From positions 101,957-165,956 of the forward strand of contig JAJFTF010000051.1 of NCBI GenBank assembly GCA_021373185.1: 64,000 bases of DNA, in the 5' to 3' direction. Both the position numbers and the translations under genes were made by a program. This DNA comes from Betaproteobacteria bacterium. GTDB lineage: Bacteria; Pseudomonadota; Gammaproteobacteria; Burkholderiales; Sulfuricellaceae. Positions 34,601 through 44,936 of the stretch are shown here, in pieces. Position 1 is the first letter of the stretch, and the number at the start of each line of letters is the position of its first letter. The notes under the pieces are model-generated. The model did not search any database. It had not been told where the DNA came from and saw only the letters and a list, made by a program, of their open reading frames with translations.

Positions 34601-35571
34601 CTGCCCGGAAGCGGCGTTTCCATCTCATAATTGAAGTCTTTTCCGTGAGAAATGTCCGCCATTTCATCCCGACGCACATCCTCCTGTTTCTCCGGGTGGA
34701 TCGCCCGCAAGCTGACATTCCGACCATGTGCATGAACCCGTCCGGGCAATAGCTCGCCATGCGACGCAACAACGATCCGCCCGGATTCAAGCAAAGTGAT
34801 CCGCAGCTCGCCGTTACGCGAATGCCGCCACAATATCCGGGCAATCCGCGAATAATCGGAGGTCGTCAGTTTGCCCTCCTGCAACCCGGCATCACCCGCC
34901 AAATCATTGAATACCGCCACGGTAGCGATTTCAAATTCCCTGACAAGCCCACCCTCCACAATCGCATGCTGCTGGCGAATGCTCACGACAGTCAGAAGCA
35001 ATGCCGGCACGAGCGCCGACGACACCAGCAGGGTAAATACCACTCGGCGCAACGGTATCTTGTTTTCTTCAGTGAATGACCAGCCAAGCAAAGCCGGGAG
35101 CTGGAGTATCAGGCCGGCAAGAAAGGCGTTGATGATGCCGTTGACGCCATTGCGCAGAACGAAATAGATCGCAACGCCATCGCCGCCGAAGTGGCGATGG
35201 AGCAGCCAAGTAGCCGGCATGCCGACAAGCACCCAGTAAATGCCACTCAACAATGCCACGTTATACCGGGAAAAACGATAGGCCAAGCCCACTGCCAGCG
35301 CTTCCGCACCGAACAGAATCAGCCAGATGGGCTGATGCCCGGAGAGCGCAAAGGGAAGGACGGAAATCGCCGCAACAACCATTCCCCATGCGGGACCAAA
35401 AAGACGAATGGCCAGCAGGACGGCGATACTGCCAAAAAGGTACTCGGTGCCGGGAAAGAGACGCAGGGTGAAATAATTACCCGACGCTCCAGCGATAATC
35501 AGTAACAGCAAGGCCACAACGGATTTTGCAGAAAGCTTCTGTATTTCTGATGGATATTGCATTGCCGTCAT
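31684..35571 (-). CDS. hybrid sensor histidine kinase with degenerate C-terminal receiver
   Basis: The 1295-residue protein has an N-terminal integral-membrane region of five to six helices (residues 15-165), another helix near 180-198, an extracytoplasmic stretch, a helix near 345-365 with HAMP-like linker and coiled coil, PAS (about 485-590), GAF (about 610-770), PAS (about 785-900), dimerisation domain with His931 (SHELRTPLN), ATPase domain ([12 protein letters not shown]) and a C-terminal receiver. In the receiver the D-D pair is present (VEDDEAD), as is Lys (VSKPVE), but the phosphoacceptor position in [12 protein letters not shown] is Glu1222. It heads a unit with the HAD gene. No dedicated response regulator adjoins it. 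Confidence 0.92.
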   Translation of the reverse strand: MTAMQYPSEIQKLSAKSVVALLLLIIAGASGNYFTLRLFPGTEYLFGSIAVLLAIRLFGPAWGMVVAAISVLPFALSGHQPIWLILFGAEALAVGLAYRFSRYNVALLSGIYWVLVGMPATWLLHRHFGGDGVAIYFVLRNGVNGIINAFLAGLILQLPALLGWSFTEENKIPLRRVVFTLLVSSALVPALLLTVVSIRQQHAIVEGGLVREFEIATVAVFNDLAGDAGLQEGKLTTSDYSRIARILWRHSRNGELRITLLESGRIVVASHGELLPGRVHAHGRNVSLRAIHPEKQEDVRRDEMADISHGKDFNYEMETPLPGSGNLVLLVEIPAASYQDAIRKSLAGALSLTLGIVLLAFLFGRFFSGRLTSPLAKLAEASTSLRMKVIEGDELHLPASPIAEVDTLVENFSDMAAGLGGSFKEVLRSNDELEQRVNERTEALSEINQQMEVEIAERRLFEAKLSEHSLMLEKTLQELESQKFALDQHSIVAITDRSGRITYVNDKFCEISQYAREELLGQDHRLLNSGYHPKSFFAEMWKAIARGEVWRGEIQNRKKDGSFYWVNTTIVPFLDGAGKPYQYVAIRTDISASKQAGTALVKLNRTLKTLNACNEALVRIDNENDLLQEICRICVETGGYRMAWVGLTLHDIEKTVLPIAVAGMDATCLDKARIIWDADDEHGRGPVGEAIRTGRYRVIQDIFSDPVMSPWYNEAKEHGFAGVMALPLLLDNVSIGMLAVYTSTINGFDREEIGLLSELTGNLAYGIKALRLADDNRRAMDRLKASEARISQAFNASPEVFTISSLSDGKFIMVNDAFTHFSGCQPEEAIGRTALELGIWSDPDKYNKMVAQLLHYGHLRDYEVVFRSKSGSMRDVLLSAEVVEFHGERCMLAINHDITSRKQVEQELLHAKESAEQANRAKSEFLSRMSHELRTPLNAVLGFAQLLESDPTEPLTASQDVSVKHIAKAGWHLLELVNEVLDLARIEAGKMQLHVETVALDQALQECIDLIAPLSNERHISIEDRVSSCAQMLVRVDRTRLKQVLLNLLSNAVKYNREGGSITLECSHLEGDLLRVSIRDTGAGIPEEKLSELFVPFNRLDADKSQVQGTGVGLAVAKRLMELMGGGIGVESCVGEGTTFWIDLPEQSGQMEPEVVVEEAEGGSHVHATHTLLYVEDDEADLALVTDILKKQRPGIRLISASTAERGMALLNGVKPDAILMELNLPGMSGLAALGMLREDVALSSIPVVAVSVGESPREITLLLEAGFADYVSKPVEIGKLLATVDRVINPVAGS

Positions 35572-35682
35572 ATTTTCTCTTGATTGATTGGCCCGCTTGG
35601 TATGTAATTATGAAATCAGAAGATACCGCAATGCAAACAACTTTAATATCAACAGATAACGGTCTGCTTTAATTCAGGAAGA

Positions 35683-35699
35683 TATTCGAACTTCGAATA
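35683..35699. promoter_or_regulatory. 17-bp perfect palindrome upstream of the MCP gene
   Basis: TATTCGAA (35683-35690) and TTCGAATA (35692-35699) are exact reverse complements around a single C, ending 15 bases before the MCP start. It could be an operator or a short leader hairpin. The first 35 bases after the palindrome are A-rich with only a weak ribosome-binding site. Confidence 0.45.
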
Positions 35700-35714
35700 A
35701 AAAAATAATAAGCC

Positions 35715-36983
35715 ATGTCAAAATATCTGCCTTCAAAATCAACGCGTTACTTCATCAACGGCATGGCCATCGGCATTGCCATTTTCCTGATTGTCGTACT
35801 GTTTGCATGGTATACGGAGTCGATCGCCCGCTTTAGCGACCTGATGTCTTTGCTCCGCGACCCTCATGTTTATCTGATCGGCACCGTTTATTTCGGCTGG
35901 ATGGTGGTTTTTCTCGTTACCCTGAAACGCTTCGAAGTGCAGGTCTCCAAGGAATGGAAATCAGCCGATACGGAAATCAGCGACCTCAGCCACCGCACCC
36001 ATGAGTTATTCACCCAGCTTTCCACCGAATTTACCGAGCAAATGACGATCACCAACTCGGAAATCGCCCAAATGCAGGATCTGCTGCGCGATGCCATCGA
36101 CAAATTGCTGACCAGTTTTACCGGCATGCAGGACAGCACGCGCAAACAGCAGGATCTTGCGCTGGAAATGACTTCGCACCATGAGGGTAACAACAATACG
36201 GTCAGTTTCGAGGATTTTGTTCACGAGACCTCCGAAACCCTGACCCAGTTTGTCGATTCGATCATCGAAACCAGCAAGACCGGCATGGAACTGGTATCCA
36301 TGATGGACAACATCAGCGCCGATGTGGAAAAAATTGTCGGCGTACTCAGCGAAATCGAGTCGATCTCCAAACAGACCAACCTCCTCGCGCTCAACGCAGC
36401 AATCGAAGCCGCTCGCGCCGGCGAATCCGGGCGCGGGTTTGCGGTCGTGGCGGATGAAGTCCGTAGCCTGTCGAACCGCTCGAACCAGTTCAGCAGCCAA
36501 ATACGGGCACACATGGACTCGGTCTACCATTCGGTGCATGCCGCAGAGCAGACCATCACACAGATGGCCTCGCGCGACATGAATTTCGCCCTGCAATCGA
36601 AAACCAAGGTTCAGGACACCATGGGGGAAATTCGACAGCTCAATGCCAACATGGGCGACACCGTCAATCAGCTTTCCACCATCGCCGGCGAAGTCGAAAC
36701 CAACGTCAATATCGCAGTCACCTCGTTGCAGTTCCAGGATTTGGCCTCCCAACTGCTAAGGCACATCAACACGCGCATTGAAAACATGGGATCGATCATC
36801 CACAGCATCGCCGCGATCCCTGTCGCCGATGTAACCGACGACATGGATACGCGCGCCGAATGCATCCATCGTCTGCAATGTTTCCACGTGGCGATCGATC
36901 AGGCATCGGAACTGGTCAAGTCGGCCAAGCACAATCCCGTTTCGCAAAGCCAGATGGATTCCGGGGATATCGAGTTGTTTTAG
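35715..36983 (+). CDS. methyl-accepting chemotaxis protein without periplasmic sensor domain
   Basis: The 422-residue protein has two membrane helices (about residues 14-33 and 52-70) joined by a loop too short for a sensor domain, then a long coiled-coil cytoplasmic region with the hairpin tip [38 protein letters not shown] (residues about 216-255). There is no HAMP domain. It may sense membrane or cytoplasmic signals or work as a signal integrator. It is followed by cheY after 107 bases and cheA, so it belongs to this chemotaxis block. Confidence 0.85.
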   Translation: MSKYLPSKSTRYFINGMAIGIAIFLIVVLFAWYTESIARFSDLMSLLRDPHVYLIGTVYFGWMVVFLVTLKRFEVQVSKEWKSADTEISDLSHRTHELFTQLSTEFTEQMTITNSEIAQMQDLLRDAIDKLLTSFTGMQDSTRKQQDLALEMTSHHEGNNNTVSFEDFVHETSETLTQFVDSIIETSKTGMELVSMMDNISADVEKIVGVLSEIESISKQTNLLALNAAIEAARAGESGRGFAVVADEVRSLSNRSNQFSSQIRAHMDSVYHSVHAAEQTITQMASRDMNFALQSKTKVQDTMGEIRQLNANMGDTVNQLSTIAGEVETNVNIAVTSLQFQDLASQLLRHINTRIENMGSIIHSIAAIPVADVTDDMDTRAECIHRLQCFHVAIDQASELVKSAKHNPVSQSQMDSGDIELF

Positions 36984-37090
36984 TAAAGGCATTTGTACCT
37001 TCGTTAATGCTTCTTCAAACAAGGTCGCATAATTCTTTTCGTGATAGAGTACCGGCACAAACATTACGTTATGAGTGGAGTTACCGAATA

Positions 37091-37456
37091 ATGGCAAAAA
37101 TAATTCTTGCTGTGGACGATTCAGCATCTATCCGACAAATGGTCGCCTTCACCCTCAAAGGTGCAGGCTACGAAGTTGTGGAGGCGGTAGATGGCCAGGA
37201 CGGCGTGAGCAAAGCCAAAAGCAAGGCATTCAATCTGATCCTCACCGACCAGAACATGCCCAATATGGATGGACTGACCCTGATCAAGACATTGCGTGCC
37301 ACCCCGCAATACCGGGCCGTGCCGATCCTGATGCTGACCACTGAATCGGGCGACGCAATGAAAGCCCAAGGCAAGGCAGCAGGTGCCACCGGCTGGCTGG
37401 TCAAACCATTCGATCCGCAAAAATTGCTGGAAGTGGTAAAGAAAGTGATCGGTTAA
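37091..37456 (+). CDS. cheY: chemotaxis response regulator CheY
   Basis: The 121-residue protein is one receiver domain with Asp pair (VDDSAS at 8-10), phosphoacceptor in LILTDQNMPNMDG, Thr in LMLTTESG and Lys in WLVKPFDPQ. Its length and PNMDGLTLIKTLR helix are those of CheY, which binds the flagellar switch when phosphorylated by CheA. ATG 37091 is chosen because the domain begins there; open frame upstream belongs to the spacer. It precedes cheA by 215 bases. Confidence 0.88.
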   Translation: MAKIILAVDDSASIRQMVAFTLKGAGYEVVEAVDGQDGVSKAKSKAFNLILTDQNMPNMDGLTLIKTLRATPQYRAVPILMLTTESGDAMKAQGKAAGATGWLVKPFDPQKLLEVVKKVIG

Positions 37457-37638
37457 ACATTAGCAGTTTTTCCCTGGCCTCCCTGAGTTGAGCAAACCAA
37501 AAACAACCCTCCTCTCGTGAATTCATCTGCAAGCGAAATGGAAATGGTAGCCGTCTGATTTTTGGTTTCCTCGGTATCATCTGCACCGGGAATTTTCTCG
37601 AAGTTCCGGGGCACGACAATGTAACGAATTGGGCGGTC

Positions 37639-37659
37639 AGAGACTAACCCATAGTCTCT
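37639..37659 (+). other. small hairpin in the cheA leader
   Basis: AGAGACT (37639-37645) pairs with AGTCTCT (37653-37659) across seven bases; the cheA ribosome-binding site AGAGAGG starts at the base of this stem. The hairpin might modulate cheA translation. The remainder of the 215-base cheY-cheA spacer contains nothing I recognise. Confidence 0.35.
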
Positions 37660-37671
37660 AGAGAGGTACAC

Positions 37672-39876
37672 ATGTCCATCGATATGAGTCAGTTTTTTCA
37701 GGTATTTTTCGACGAAACCGCAGAACACCTGACTGAAATGGAGCGCCTCCTGCTCAGCCTGGATGTCGACGCTCCCAACCCGGACGACCTCAATGCCATT
37801 TTTCGCGCCGCTCACTCGATAAAGGGCGGCAGCGGCACTTTCGGCTTCACCGACATGACCGGAGTGACGCACATTCTGGAAACACTGCTGGATCGGCTGC
37901 GCAAAAATGAATTGGCGCTGCGCAGCGAAATGGTCGATGCGTTTCTCGAAGCGGGCGACGTGCTGCGCGAAATGCTCAATGGACACCAGAATAATGAGGA
38001 AGTTGATCCTCAAACTGCCGTTGACGTATGCGCAAAACTCAACAATCTGGCCAGCGATCACCCGTCCGCTGCCGCGCAGCCCACTTCCACAACAGCCTCC
38101 CCTCTCCCCAACCTTCTCCCGCCTGAGGGAGAAGGGGCGAACGTAAAAGACGCCGGTTCTGGTCTGGAGCACGTTTACCATATTGAATTTACGCCTGATC
38201 AACAGACCCTTGCCCAGATCAAGGACATAGACCCGTTGTTTGCTGATCTTGGCGCTTTGGGGAAATTGGAAATCACCGAACGCCCGCCCGCCAAGCCGAA
38301 AAAAGGAAAGAAAATCGTCCCTTCCACTTGGCGGATGACCTTGCAAACCACCGCAGACGAGGCCGGCATCATCGACATCTTCTCCTATTTCGCCCAGCCG
38401 GAGCAGGTCAGGATCGAAGCCGAATCAGCACCACAGCAAGCAACCGCAGTCGAGGAAGATCCCGGTTATGGCTTTTTCGATGATGAACCTGCAACCAGCG
38501 CAGACAACGATGCGGGATATGGCTTCTTTGTCGATGTCTCGACGCCGGAAGCCGAATCAACAGCCCAGGACGGCGATGGCTACGGCTTCTTCCAGCCAAT
38601 CACCCCGCCAACTCCTGAAGCTGGGGCACCAGAAAGCGCCACACCGACACCCGGCCAGGCGGAAGCGCCGCACCGCCGCGCCACCGACAAAGCTTCCGCC
38701 AGCGCACAAACCGAGTCCGCTTCAATCCGCGTTGGCATCGACAAGGTGGATCAACTCATCAACCTGGTGGGCGAACTGGTCATCACGCAGGCCATGCTGG
38801 CCCAGACCGCTTCCGAAGTGGACCCGGTCATTTACGAAAAGCTGCTGAACGGTCTTTCCCAACTGGAGCGCAATACGCGCGACCTGCAGGAATCCGTGAT
38901 GTCGATCCGCATGATGCCGATCAGCTTTGCCTTCAGTCGCTTCCCGCGTGTCGTCCGGGATCTGGCCTCCACGCTGAAGAAGAAAGTTGAACTGGTCACC
39001 GTCGGCGAGGGCACCGAACTGGACAAGGGCCTGATCGAAAAAATTTCCGACCCGCTGACTCATCTGGTGCGCAACAGCCTGGATCACGGCATCGAATTGC
39101 CCGAGATACGCATCGCCGCCGGCAAGCCCGCCCAAGGCACCATCACGCTGCAAGCCGCCCATCAAGGTGGCAATGTCGTCATTTCGGTCAGCGATGACGG
39201 CGCCGGCCTGAACCGCGAAAAAATTCTCGCCAAGGCGAAGGAAAAAGGAATCCCGGTAAACGACGCCTCGCCTGACAGCGAAATCTGGCAACTGATTTTT
39301 GCGCCGGGCTTTTCCACCGCCGACGTGGTCACCGATGTATCCGGTCGCGGCGTCGGCATGGATGTAGTAAAGAGAAACATCCTGGCTATGGGCGGTCGCG
39401 TCGATATCGAATCCTCCGCCGGATGGGGCAGCCGAATCACCATCCGCCTGCCGCTGACGCTGGCGATCCTCGACGGCATGTCGATTGCGGTAGGCGGCCA
39501 GATATTCATCGTACCGCTGACTTTCATCACCGAATCGCTGCAACCCACCGAGCACGAGGTCAAGACCATCGCCGGCGCCGGTCGGGTCATCCACGTGCGC
39601 GGCGAATACCTGCCGCTATTGGCGCTGCATGATGTGTTCGGCATCCAGTCCAAAATCACCGAACCCCATCAGGGCATCGTCGTCCTGCTCGAAGCGGAAG
39701 GCAAAAAAGCCGCCATGCTGGTGGACGAACTGGTCGGCCAGCACCAAGTCGTCATCAAGGGGCTGGAAACCAACTACCGCAGGGTGCCGGGCGTTTCCGC
39801 CGCAACCATCATGGGCGATGGCAGGGTGGCGCTGATCCTGGATATCGCCGCTCTGGTGAAAATGAGCCAGCAATGA
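37672..39876 (+). CDS. cheA: chemotaxis histidine kinase CheA
   Basis: The 734-residue kinase has P1 with phosphorylated His48 (AAHSIKGGSGTFGF), a long variable linker of about 250 residues, a P3 dimerisation helix pair (VDQLINLVGELVITQAML), the P4 ATPase (LTHLVRNSLDHGIE; DDGAGLNREKI; GRGVGMDVVKRNI) and a CheW-like P5 domain (GQIFIVPLTFI). It phosphorylates CheY in response to receptor arrays. In the linker three GYGFF motifs occur at 38464-38478, 38515-38529 and 38578-38592. cheW, cheR and cheB are not in the window. It is followed by an Aer-type MCP gene 43 bases on. Confidence 0.95.
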   Translation: MSIDMSQFFQVFFDETAEHLTEMERLLLSLDVDAPNPDDLNAIFRAAHSIKGGSGTFGFTDMTGVTHILETLLDRLRKNELALRSEMVDAFLEAGDVLREMLNGHQNNEEVDPQTAVDVCAKLNNLASDHPSAAAQPTSTTASPLPNLLPPEGEGANVKDAGSGLEHVYHIEFTPDQQTLAQIKDIDPLFADLGALGKLEITERPPAKPKKGKKIVPSTWRMTLQTTADEAGIIDIFSYFAQPEQVRIEAESAPQQATAVEEDPGYGFFDDEPATSADNDAGYGFFVDVSTPEAESTAQDGDGYGFFQPITPPTPEAGAPESATPTPGQAEAPHRRATDKASASAQTESASIRVGIDKVDQLINLVGELVITQAMLAQTASEVDPVIYEKLLNGLSQLERNTRDLQESVMSIRMMPISFAFSRFPRVVRDLASTLKKKVELVTVGEGTELDKGLIEKISDPLTHLVRNSLDHGIELPEIRIAAGKPAQGTITLQAAHQGGNVVISVSDDGAGLNREKILAKAKEKGIPVNDASPDSEIWQLIFAPGFSTADVVTDVSGRGVGMDVVKRNILAMGGRVDIESSAGWGSRITIRLPLTLAILDGMSIAVGGQIFIVPLTFITESLQPTEHEVKTIAGAGRVIHVRGEYLPLLALHDVFGIQSKITEPHQGIVVLLEAEGKKAAMLVDELVGQHQVVIKGLETNYRRVPGVSAATIMGDGRVALILDIAALVKMSQQ

Positions 39877-39919
39877 GAGTGCCGTAGCCAAAATTAGCCC
39901 GCGACCCTAAGGAAATATC

Positions 39920-42900
39920 ATGCGCATCAATCAACCCGTGACTCAAAAAGAAATCCAAGTCGGTGAGGATGTCACCATCGTCACCAAGACCGACCTGAAA
40001 GGCGTCATCACCTACGTCAACCAGGAATTCGTTGATCTCAGCGGCTTCAGCGCACAAGAGCTGATCGGGCAAGCGCATAACATGGTTCGCCACCCGGACA
40101 TGCCGGCGGCGGCCTTCGAAGATTTGTGGAACACGGTCAAGAGCGGCTACGGATGGGAAGGCATCGTCAAGAACCGCTGCAAAAACGGCGACCACTATTG
40201 GGTGCATGCCCACGTCACGCCGATCCATGAAGGCAACCAGGTCACCGGCTACACCTCGGTACGACGTCGCGCCACCCGGCCCGAAATCGAGCGCGCCGAA
40301 AAGCTTTATCATGCCATCAACCAGGGCAAACACGTGGATCTGCACAAAGGCGAATATTCGCTGCTGTCCAAGGTACCGATGCGCTATCGGCTGCTCATGT
40401 TGCTGGCCTTCCCGATTCTGGGCCTGCTCTATTTCTCGGTCAGCAATGTTCTGGAGAAATCGAGGAACCTGGCCGACATCAAGGCTATGCAAACTATCAC
40501 CGCACTGGCGGTAAAATCCAGCGCGGTTATCCACGAAGCCCAGAAGGAACGCGGCATGTCCGCCGGCTACCTGTCCTCAAAAGGTGTCAAGTTTGCCGCC
40601 GAACTGCCCAAACAGCGCACGGAAACCGACCGGCGCATCGCCGAGCTCAAGGAGTCGATCTCCGCTCTCGATCAGGCCAAGCTGGACGAAGGCTTCCGCT
40701 CAACGCTGGACAAGGCGCTCGATCAGCTCAAACCGCTCGGCGACAGCAGAACGGCCATCACCGACCAAAAGCTGGCTCCAAAGGATTCGTTCAACCTCTA
40801 CACCGGCTTGATCGGTTCCTGGCTGGATGTGATCTCCTATAGCGCCAGGATCAGCACTAACGAAAAACTGGCGCGCACCACCAACGCTTACCTGATGTTC
40901 CTCAACGGCAAGGAAATGGCCGGGCGCGAACGCGCCACGGTCAACGCCGCCTTTTCCGCCGACAAATTCGAGTGGGATGTCTTTCAGCGCTTCGTCGCGC
41001 TGATCGCCAACCAGAAAACCTATTTCGAGCTGTTCCACGCTTATGCCAGCCCGGAAGCCGTTGTCGCCTATAAAGAAAAAATTCCAGGTGAAGTCATTGC
41101 CGAAGTGGAAAAATTCCGCCAGATCGCACTTGAAAAAGCGCTGACCGGCGGCTTCGGCGTCGATCCGGCGGCATGGTTCAAAGCCATTACCCAGAAAATC
41201 GATGCCATGAAGGATGTGGAAAACTTCCTGTCCGACGACATGCATGCCTTGGCCGCCCGCCTGGAAGCGGAAGCGCGGCGCTTGTGGTGGACATACCTGA
41301 TTCTTTCCATCGGCGCCCTGCTCGCCACCCTGCTGTTCGGCATGTGGATCATTCGCGTGCTGCTGCGCGAACTGGGCGGCGAACCGAACTATGCCCGCGA
41401 AGTCGCGCGCGAGATCGCTTCCGGCAACCTCGACATGGAAATCAAGACCCAGGAAGGCGACACCATCAGCCTGCTGGTTGCCATGAAAAACATGCGCGAC
41501 ACGCTGGTTTACATGCTGCGGGAAAGCCAGCGCATCACGGAAGAATCGCTGCGTATCAGAGCCGCGCTCGACAACGCCACTGCCAGCGTGACCATCGCCG
41601 ATCCCGACGGCAAGATCATCTACGTCAACAAGGCCGTGCAGCGCATGTTCAGCGAGAACCAGGACGCCATCCGCACGGCCATGCCCCACTTCGACGCCGA
41701 CAAGGTGCTGGGTTCCAATTTCGACAGCTACCACAAGAACCCGGCGCATCAGCGGGGAATCCTGGCTGGCCTGACCGATATACACAAAACAGTCGTTCGC
41801 ATCGGCGGGCGCACCTTCAATCTGGCCGCCATTCCGGTCACCAACCAGAAAGGCCAGCGCATCGGCACCGCGGTGGAATGGGTGGATGCCAGCCAGGAAC
41901 TCAAGGTGCAGGGCGAAGTGCAGGAAATCGTGCAGGCAGCGTTGCAAGGCGATTTCACCAAACGCCTCGACCTGTCCGACAAGGAAGGCTTCATGCGCGA
42001 CCTTTCCTCCGGCATCAACCAACTGGTGGAAACCAGCGCCATCGGGCTGGGCGAAGTACTGCGGGTTCTGGAAGCGCTGGCCCAGGGCGACCTCACCGAA
42101 ACCATCGACAATGAATACCACGGCACCTTCGGCCAGCTCAAGGATTACAGCAATACTACGGTGGACAACTTGAAAAAACTGGTCGGCGAAATCAAGGAAG
42201 CGGTGGACTCCATCGGCACGGCTTCGAAAGAGATCGCCCAGGGCAACACCGACCTGTCGCAACGCACCGAAGAGCAGGCTTCCAGCCTGGAGGAGACCGC
42301 TTCCAGCATGGAAGAGCTGACCAGCACGGTGAAGGCCAATGCCGACAATGCCAAGCAAGCCAACCAGCTTGCCATCAGTGCTTCCGATGTCGCTGCATCG
42401 GGCAACGGCGTAGTCGCCCAGGTGGTTCATACGATGGATTCAATCAATGAATCCTCGAAAAAAATCGTGGATATCATTTCGGTGATCGACGGCATCGCTT
42501 TCCAGACCAACATCCTTGCCCTCAACGCGGCGGTCGAAGCCGCCCGCGCCGGCGAGCAGGGCCGCGGCTTTGCCGTGGTGGCCGCCGAGGTGCGCAACCT
42601 GGCGCAGCGCTCCGCTGCGGCTGCCAAGGAGATCAAAGCCCTGATCGCCGAATCGGTGGAAAACGTGGATAGTGGCTCCAAGCTGGTGGGACAAGCCGGC
42701 CAGACCATGGAAGAGATCGTCACTTCGATCAAGCGCGTCACCGATATCATGTCGGAGATTTCAGCCGCTTCGGTGGAGCAAAGCGCCGGTATCGAGCAGG
42801 TCAATCAGGCGATCACGCAGATGGACGAGGTGACCCAGCAGAACGCCGCGCTGGTGGAAGAAGCGGCTGCCGCTGCCGAGTCGCTGGAGGAGCAGGCGCA

Positions 42901-43120
42901 GAATCTGTCCACTTCGGTCAGTGTGTTCAAGATTGACGCCAAGAGCGGCATGACGCGCATCGCGGCACCGAGACCGGCAGAATCGGCAGGAAGTGGCAAG
43001 GGCGCATCGATAGTGCAGCTCCATAAACGCGCCAAGCCGGTGGCAGTGGTTGCCAAATCGAAGGGTGCAACGGTGCACGCCCACGCTCCTGCCGGAGATG
43101 AAGAGTGGAAGGAGTTTTAG
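39920..43120 (+). CDS. Aer/NIT-type chemoreceptor with two PAS domains and WKEF tether
   Basis: The 1066-residue receptor has an Aer-like N-terminal PAS domain (about 15-115, with [20 protein letters not shown]), a first membrane helix near 156-176, an extracytoplasmic NIT domain (177-455; [21 protein letters not shown] is the family hallmark), a second helix near 457-480, HAMP, a second PAS (about 545-657), HAMP-like linker and the signalling domain ([19 protein letters not shown] near 860). NIT domains have been linked to nitrate/nitrite sensing and Aer PAS to FAD-based redox sensing. The last residues EWKEF match the W-x-x-F tether for CheR/CheB. Function in redox or nitrogen-oxide taxis is inferred. 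Confidence 0.9.
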   Translation: MRINQPVTQKEIQVGEDVTIVTKTDLKGVITYVNQEFVDLSGFSAQELIGQAHNMVRHPDMPAAAFEDLWNTVKSGYGWEGIVKNRCKNGDHYWVHAHVTPIHEGNQVTGYTSVRRRATRPEIERAEKLYHAINQGKHVDLHKGEYSLLSKVPMRYRLLMLLAFPILGLLYFSVSNVLEKSRNLADIKAMQTITALAVKSSAVIHEAQKERGMSAGYLSSKGVKFAAELPKQRTETDRRIAELKESISALDQAKLDEGFRSTLDKALDQLKPLGDSRTAITDQKLAPKDSFNLYTGLIGSWLDVISYSARISTNEKLARTTNAYLMFLNGKEMAGRERATVNAAFSADKFEWDVFQRFVALIANQKTYFELFHAYASPEAVVAYKEKIPGEVIAEVEKFRQIALEKALTGGFGVDPAAWFKAITQKIDAMKDVENFLSDDMHALAARLEAEARRLWWTYLILSIGALLATLLFGMWIIRVLLRELGGEPNYAREVAREIASGNLDMEIKTQEGDTISLLVAMKNMRDTLVYMLRESQRITEESLRIRAALDNATASVTIADPDGKIIYVNKAVQRMFSENQDAIRTAMPHFDADKVLGSNFDSYHKNPAHQRGILAGLTDIHKTVVRIGGRTFNLAAIPVTNQKGQRIGTAVEWVDASQELKVQGEVQEIVQAALQGDFTKRLDLSDKEGFMRDLSSGINQLVETSAIGLGEVLRVLEALAQGDLTETIDNEYHGTFGQLKDYSNTTVDNLKKLVGEIKEAVDSIGTASKEIAQGNTDLSQRTEEQASSLEETASSMEELTSTVKANADNAKQANQLAISASDVAASGNGVVAQVVHTMDSINESSKKIVDIISVIDGIAFQTNILALNAAVEAARAGEQGRGFAVVAAEVRNLAQRSAAAAKEIKALIAESVENVDSGSKLVGQAGQTMEEIVTSIKRVTDIMSEISAASVEQSAGIEQVNQAITQMDEVTQQNAALVEEAAAAAESLEEQAQNLSTSVSVFKIDAKSGMTRIAAPRPAESAGSGKGASIVQLHKRAKPVAVVAKSKGATVHAHAPAGDEEWKEF

Positions 43121-43154
43121 GCTGGAAAAGCTTAGACGCAGAGGTTTGTCAAGG

Positions 43155-43195
43155 AACAGCCACTCCTGCTTTTAAGAGCAGGAGTGGCTGTTTTG
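43155..43195. terminator. bidirectional intrinsic terminator between the MCP gene and yacG
   Basis: Sixteen-base perfect arms (43155-43170 and 43177-43192; left arm AACAGCCACTCCTGCT) close on a six-base loop, with T residues after the right arm. It serves the plus-strand MCP gene and perhaps the minus-strand yacG. Confidence 0.85.
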
Positions 43196-43198
43196 TGG

Positions 43199-43396
43199 CT
43201 AATTCAGATCCCCGTCTTTTTCTGTTTCTTCCTCGGACAGCGGGATGCGGTAGGATTCCGTGGCCCACTGGCCCAGATCGATGAGTTTGCATCGTTCCGA
43301 ACAAAACGGGCGGAATGGATTCGCCGGGCTGAAGGGCGCGAGGTTGCCGCAAATCGGGCAGGGTACGTTAGGAGCGGGTTTTGTGGCGGTATTCAC
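43199..43396 (-). CDS. yacG: DNA gyrase inhibitor YacG (zinc-binding)
   Basis: The 65-residue protein has the YacG zinc site CPICG and, 18 residues on, [13 protein letters not shown], followed by an acidic tail (SEEETEKDG). YacG binds gyrase B and blocks DNA binding. It is the last gene of the pil-coaE-zapD-yacG line typical of beta- and gammaproteobacteria. Its start is 49 bases past the zapD stop. Confidence 0.92.
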   Translation of the reverse strand: MNTATKPAPNVPCPICGNLAPFSPANPFRPFCSERCKLIDLGQWATESYRIPLSEEETEKDGDLN

Positions 43397-43444
43397 TTGT
43401 TTTCGAGCGCGAGTTGCATGGCCGGATGCCGGTCTGAGGTGATT

Positions 43445-44200
43445 TTACAAATTGCAGAGCGTCAGGTCGAATTCGACATCGGTTTCGCAACCCCGTGGTT
43501 TTTGGGGGCCATCCAGGGCAGTGAAGCGAATATTGATGGCATATTTGTTGGCGCTGATTTCGGGGAAGCAAGGCAAGTTTCCCGCTACCGTAACACGCAG
43601 CATTTGTGCAACCCTGCCGCTCAACATCTGCTGGAATGAACCTTGTGCTGCGGTATGGCGACTGGATTTTCCGCTGTCGCGCAGCATGCGTAAAACGATC
43701 CTCAGGCCGTCCCGGATTGGCAACATCGGCATCAGCCAATCAGTCAGATTCTGTCGGCGCAGATCTTCATCCTGGTTTAACCAGTAGTGGTAGGAGGGCA
43801 GGTCGAATTCGCAAACGCCACCGGGAATGCCGGTGCGCTGCTTGATGCTCATCAGCCATTCATTATCGCGCAGGTGCTGGCCAACCTTGCCGGGAGTGCC
43901 GAGCAGGTGGCCGGACACGTTGTCGATGTCACGCAGCACTTCATTCAAGGCGTCTTCGGAAATGGCGGGATTGTTGCGTAGGGCTTCCAGAATATGTTTT
44001 TGCCGTTCCAGTTCCTGCAACAGGTCGGATTTGAGATCGGCGCGACAGGCAACTTCCAGGATTTCGAACAGAACCAACAGGGCGGCATGGTGATCCAGCC
44101 GATGCGACAAGGAGCAGTAATATTGCACCTTGGCATACAGATCTTCCAATCGCAGCAGGGTGCGAATTCGCTCGTTGAGAGGGTGGTCGTAGGTGATCAC
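43445..44200 (-). CDS. zapD: cell division protein ZapD
   Basis: The 251-residue protein matches ZapD (YacF), which bundles FtsZ filaments at the septum: HPLNERIRTLLRLEDL at the start, FDLPSYHYWLNQDED, and the C-terminal QKPRGCETDVEFDLTLCNL. I start at GTG 44200 because homologues begin at this point (M-I-T-Y-x-x-P-L-N-E); TTG 44221 would add seven residues with no better ribosome site. A gap of 66 AT-rich bases separates it from coaE. Confidence 0.9.
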   Translation of the reverse strand: MITYDHPLNERIRTLLRLEDLYAKVQYYCSLSHRLDHHAALLVLFEILEVACRADLKSDLLQELERQKHILEALRNNPAISEDALNEVLRDIDNVSGHLLGTPGKVGQHLRDNEWLMSIKQRTGIPGGVCEFDLPSYHYWLNQDEDLRRQNLTDWLMPMLPIRDGLRIVLRMLRDSGKSSRHTAAQGSFQQMLSGRVAQMLRVTVAGNLPCFPEISANKYAINIRFTALDGPQKPRGCETDVEFDLTLCNL

Positions 44201-44287
44201 TGTCAGGCCTGAGTTTGGCAAAGCTTGATTTTGACGAATTATGATTGATCTGACAATCGTTTATACGGATTTAATAATTAAAAAATT

Positions 44288-44935
44288 TCAAATGGGTCGG
44301 GTTTTCGCGGAGTGGCGATTGCTGTCCGCATCCTGCTTTTGCAATGCCAGTGCCAGATAGCGCTGGTGCAGGCTCCTGACTTGCTCTTCGAGATTTTCCT
44401 GATTGCCCTTGTTGGACAGGATATCGCCGGCCTGTTCGAGACGTTCCATACGAGGTATTTGATTCGCCATGATGGCCCGCACTTCATCGGCGGATAACTG
44501 GCTGCGGTTCATGGTGCGGGAAATTTGCTGGCTTTCGTCGCAATCGACCACCAGCACGCGGCTGACCAGATCGCGGTAAGCGCCGGTTTCAAAAAAGAGC
44601 GGGACGACCAGAAGCAGGTAGGGCGCACGTGCCTCGGCTATTTCAGCAATGACTTGTTGCTTGATTGGCGGGTGGAGAATCGCTTCCAGTTTTTTCTTTG
44701 CGGATGGATCTGAGAATACCCGCTTGCGTAATTCGGCGCGGTCGAGATTTCCGTCCTGCAGCAGGCAGGTTGCGCCGAATTGTTCGGCGATGGCATCAAG
44801 GGCAGGGGATCCTTTTTCTGTCAGGCGACGAGCAATTTCATCCGTATCGATGATGGCTGCGCCCAGCGTGGAAAAAATCCGGGCGACGCTGGTCTTGCCG
44901 CAGCCGATGCCGCCAGTCAGCCCGATAGTGAGCAT
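44288..44935 (-). CDS. coaE: dephospho-CoA kinase
   Basis: The 215-residue enzyme phosphorylates dephospho-CoA to CoA. It has the P loop GLTGGIGCGKTSVA at the N terminus, the DTDEIARRL lid start and LHPPIKQQV, with LLVVPLFFETG in the CoA domain. pilD ends two bases before its start, so the genes are coupled. The last 30 residues are variable. Confidence 0.95.
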   Translation of the reverse strand: MLTIGLTGGIGCGKTSVARIFSTLGAAIIDTDEIARRLTEKGSPALDAIAEQFGATCLLQDGNLDRAELRKRVFSDPSAKKKLEAILHPPIKQQVIAEIAEARAPYLLLVVPLFFETGAYRDLVSRVLVVDCDESQQISRTMNRSQLSADEVRAIMANQIPRMERLEQAGDILSNKGNQENLEEQVRSLHQRYLALALQKQDADSNRHSAKTRPI

Positions 44936-44936
44936 T

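Noticed and set aside
37457..37671. Possible hidden gene in the cheY-cheA spacer
   Set aside because: No frame with coding character on either strand; only the small hairpin is visible.
40700..42430. 576-codon open frame opposite the Aer/NIT chemoreceptor
   Set aside because: Mirror of the receptor's high-GC codons, without homology or start signals.
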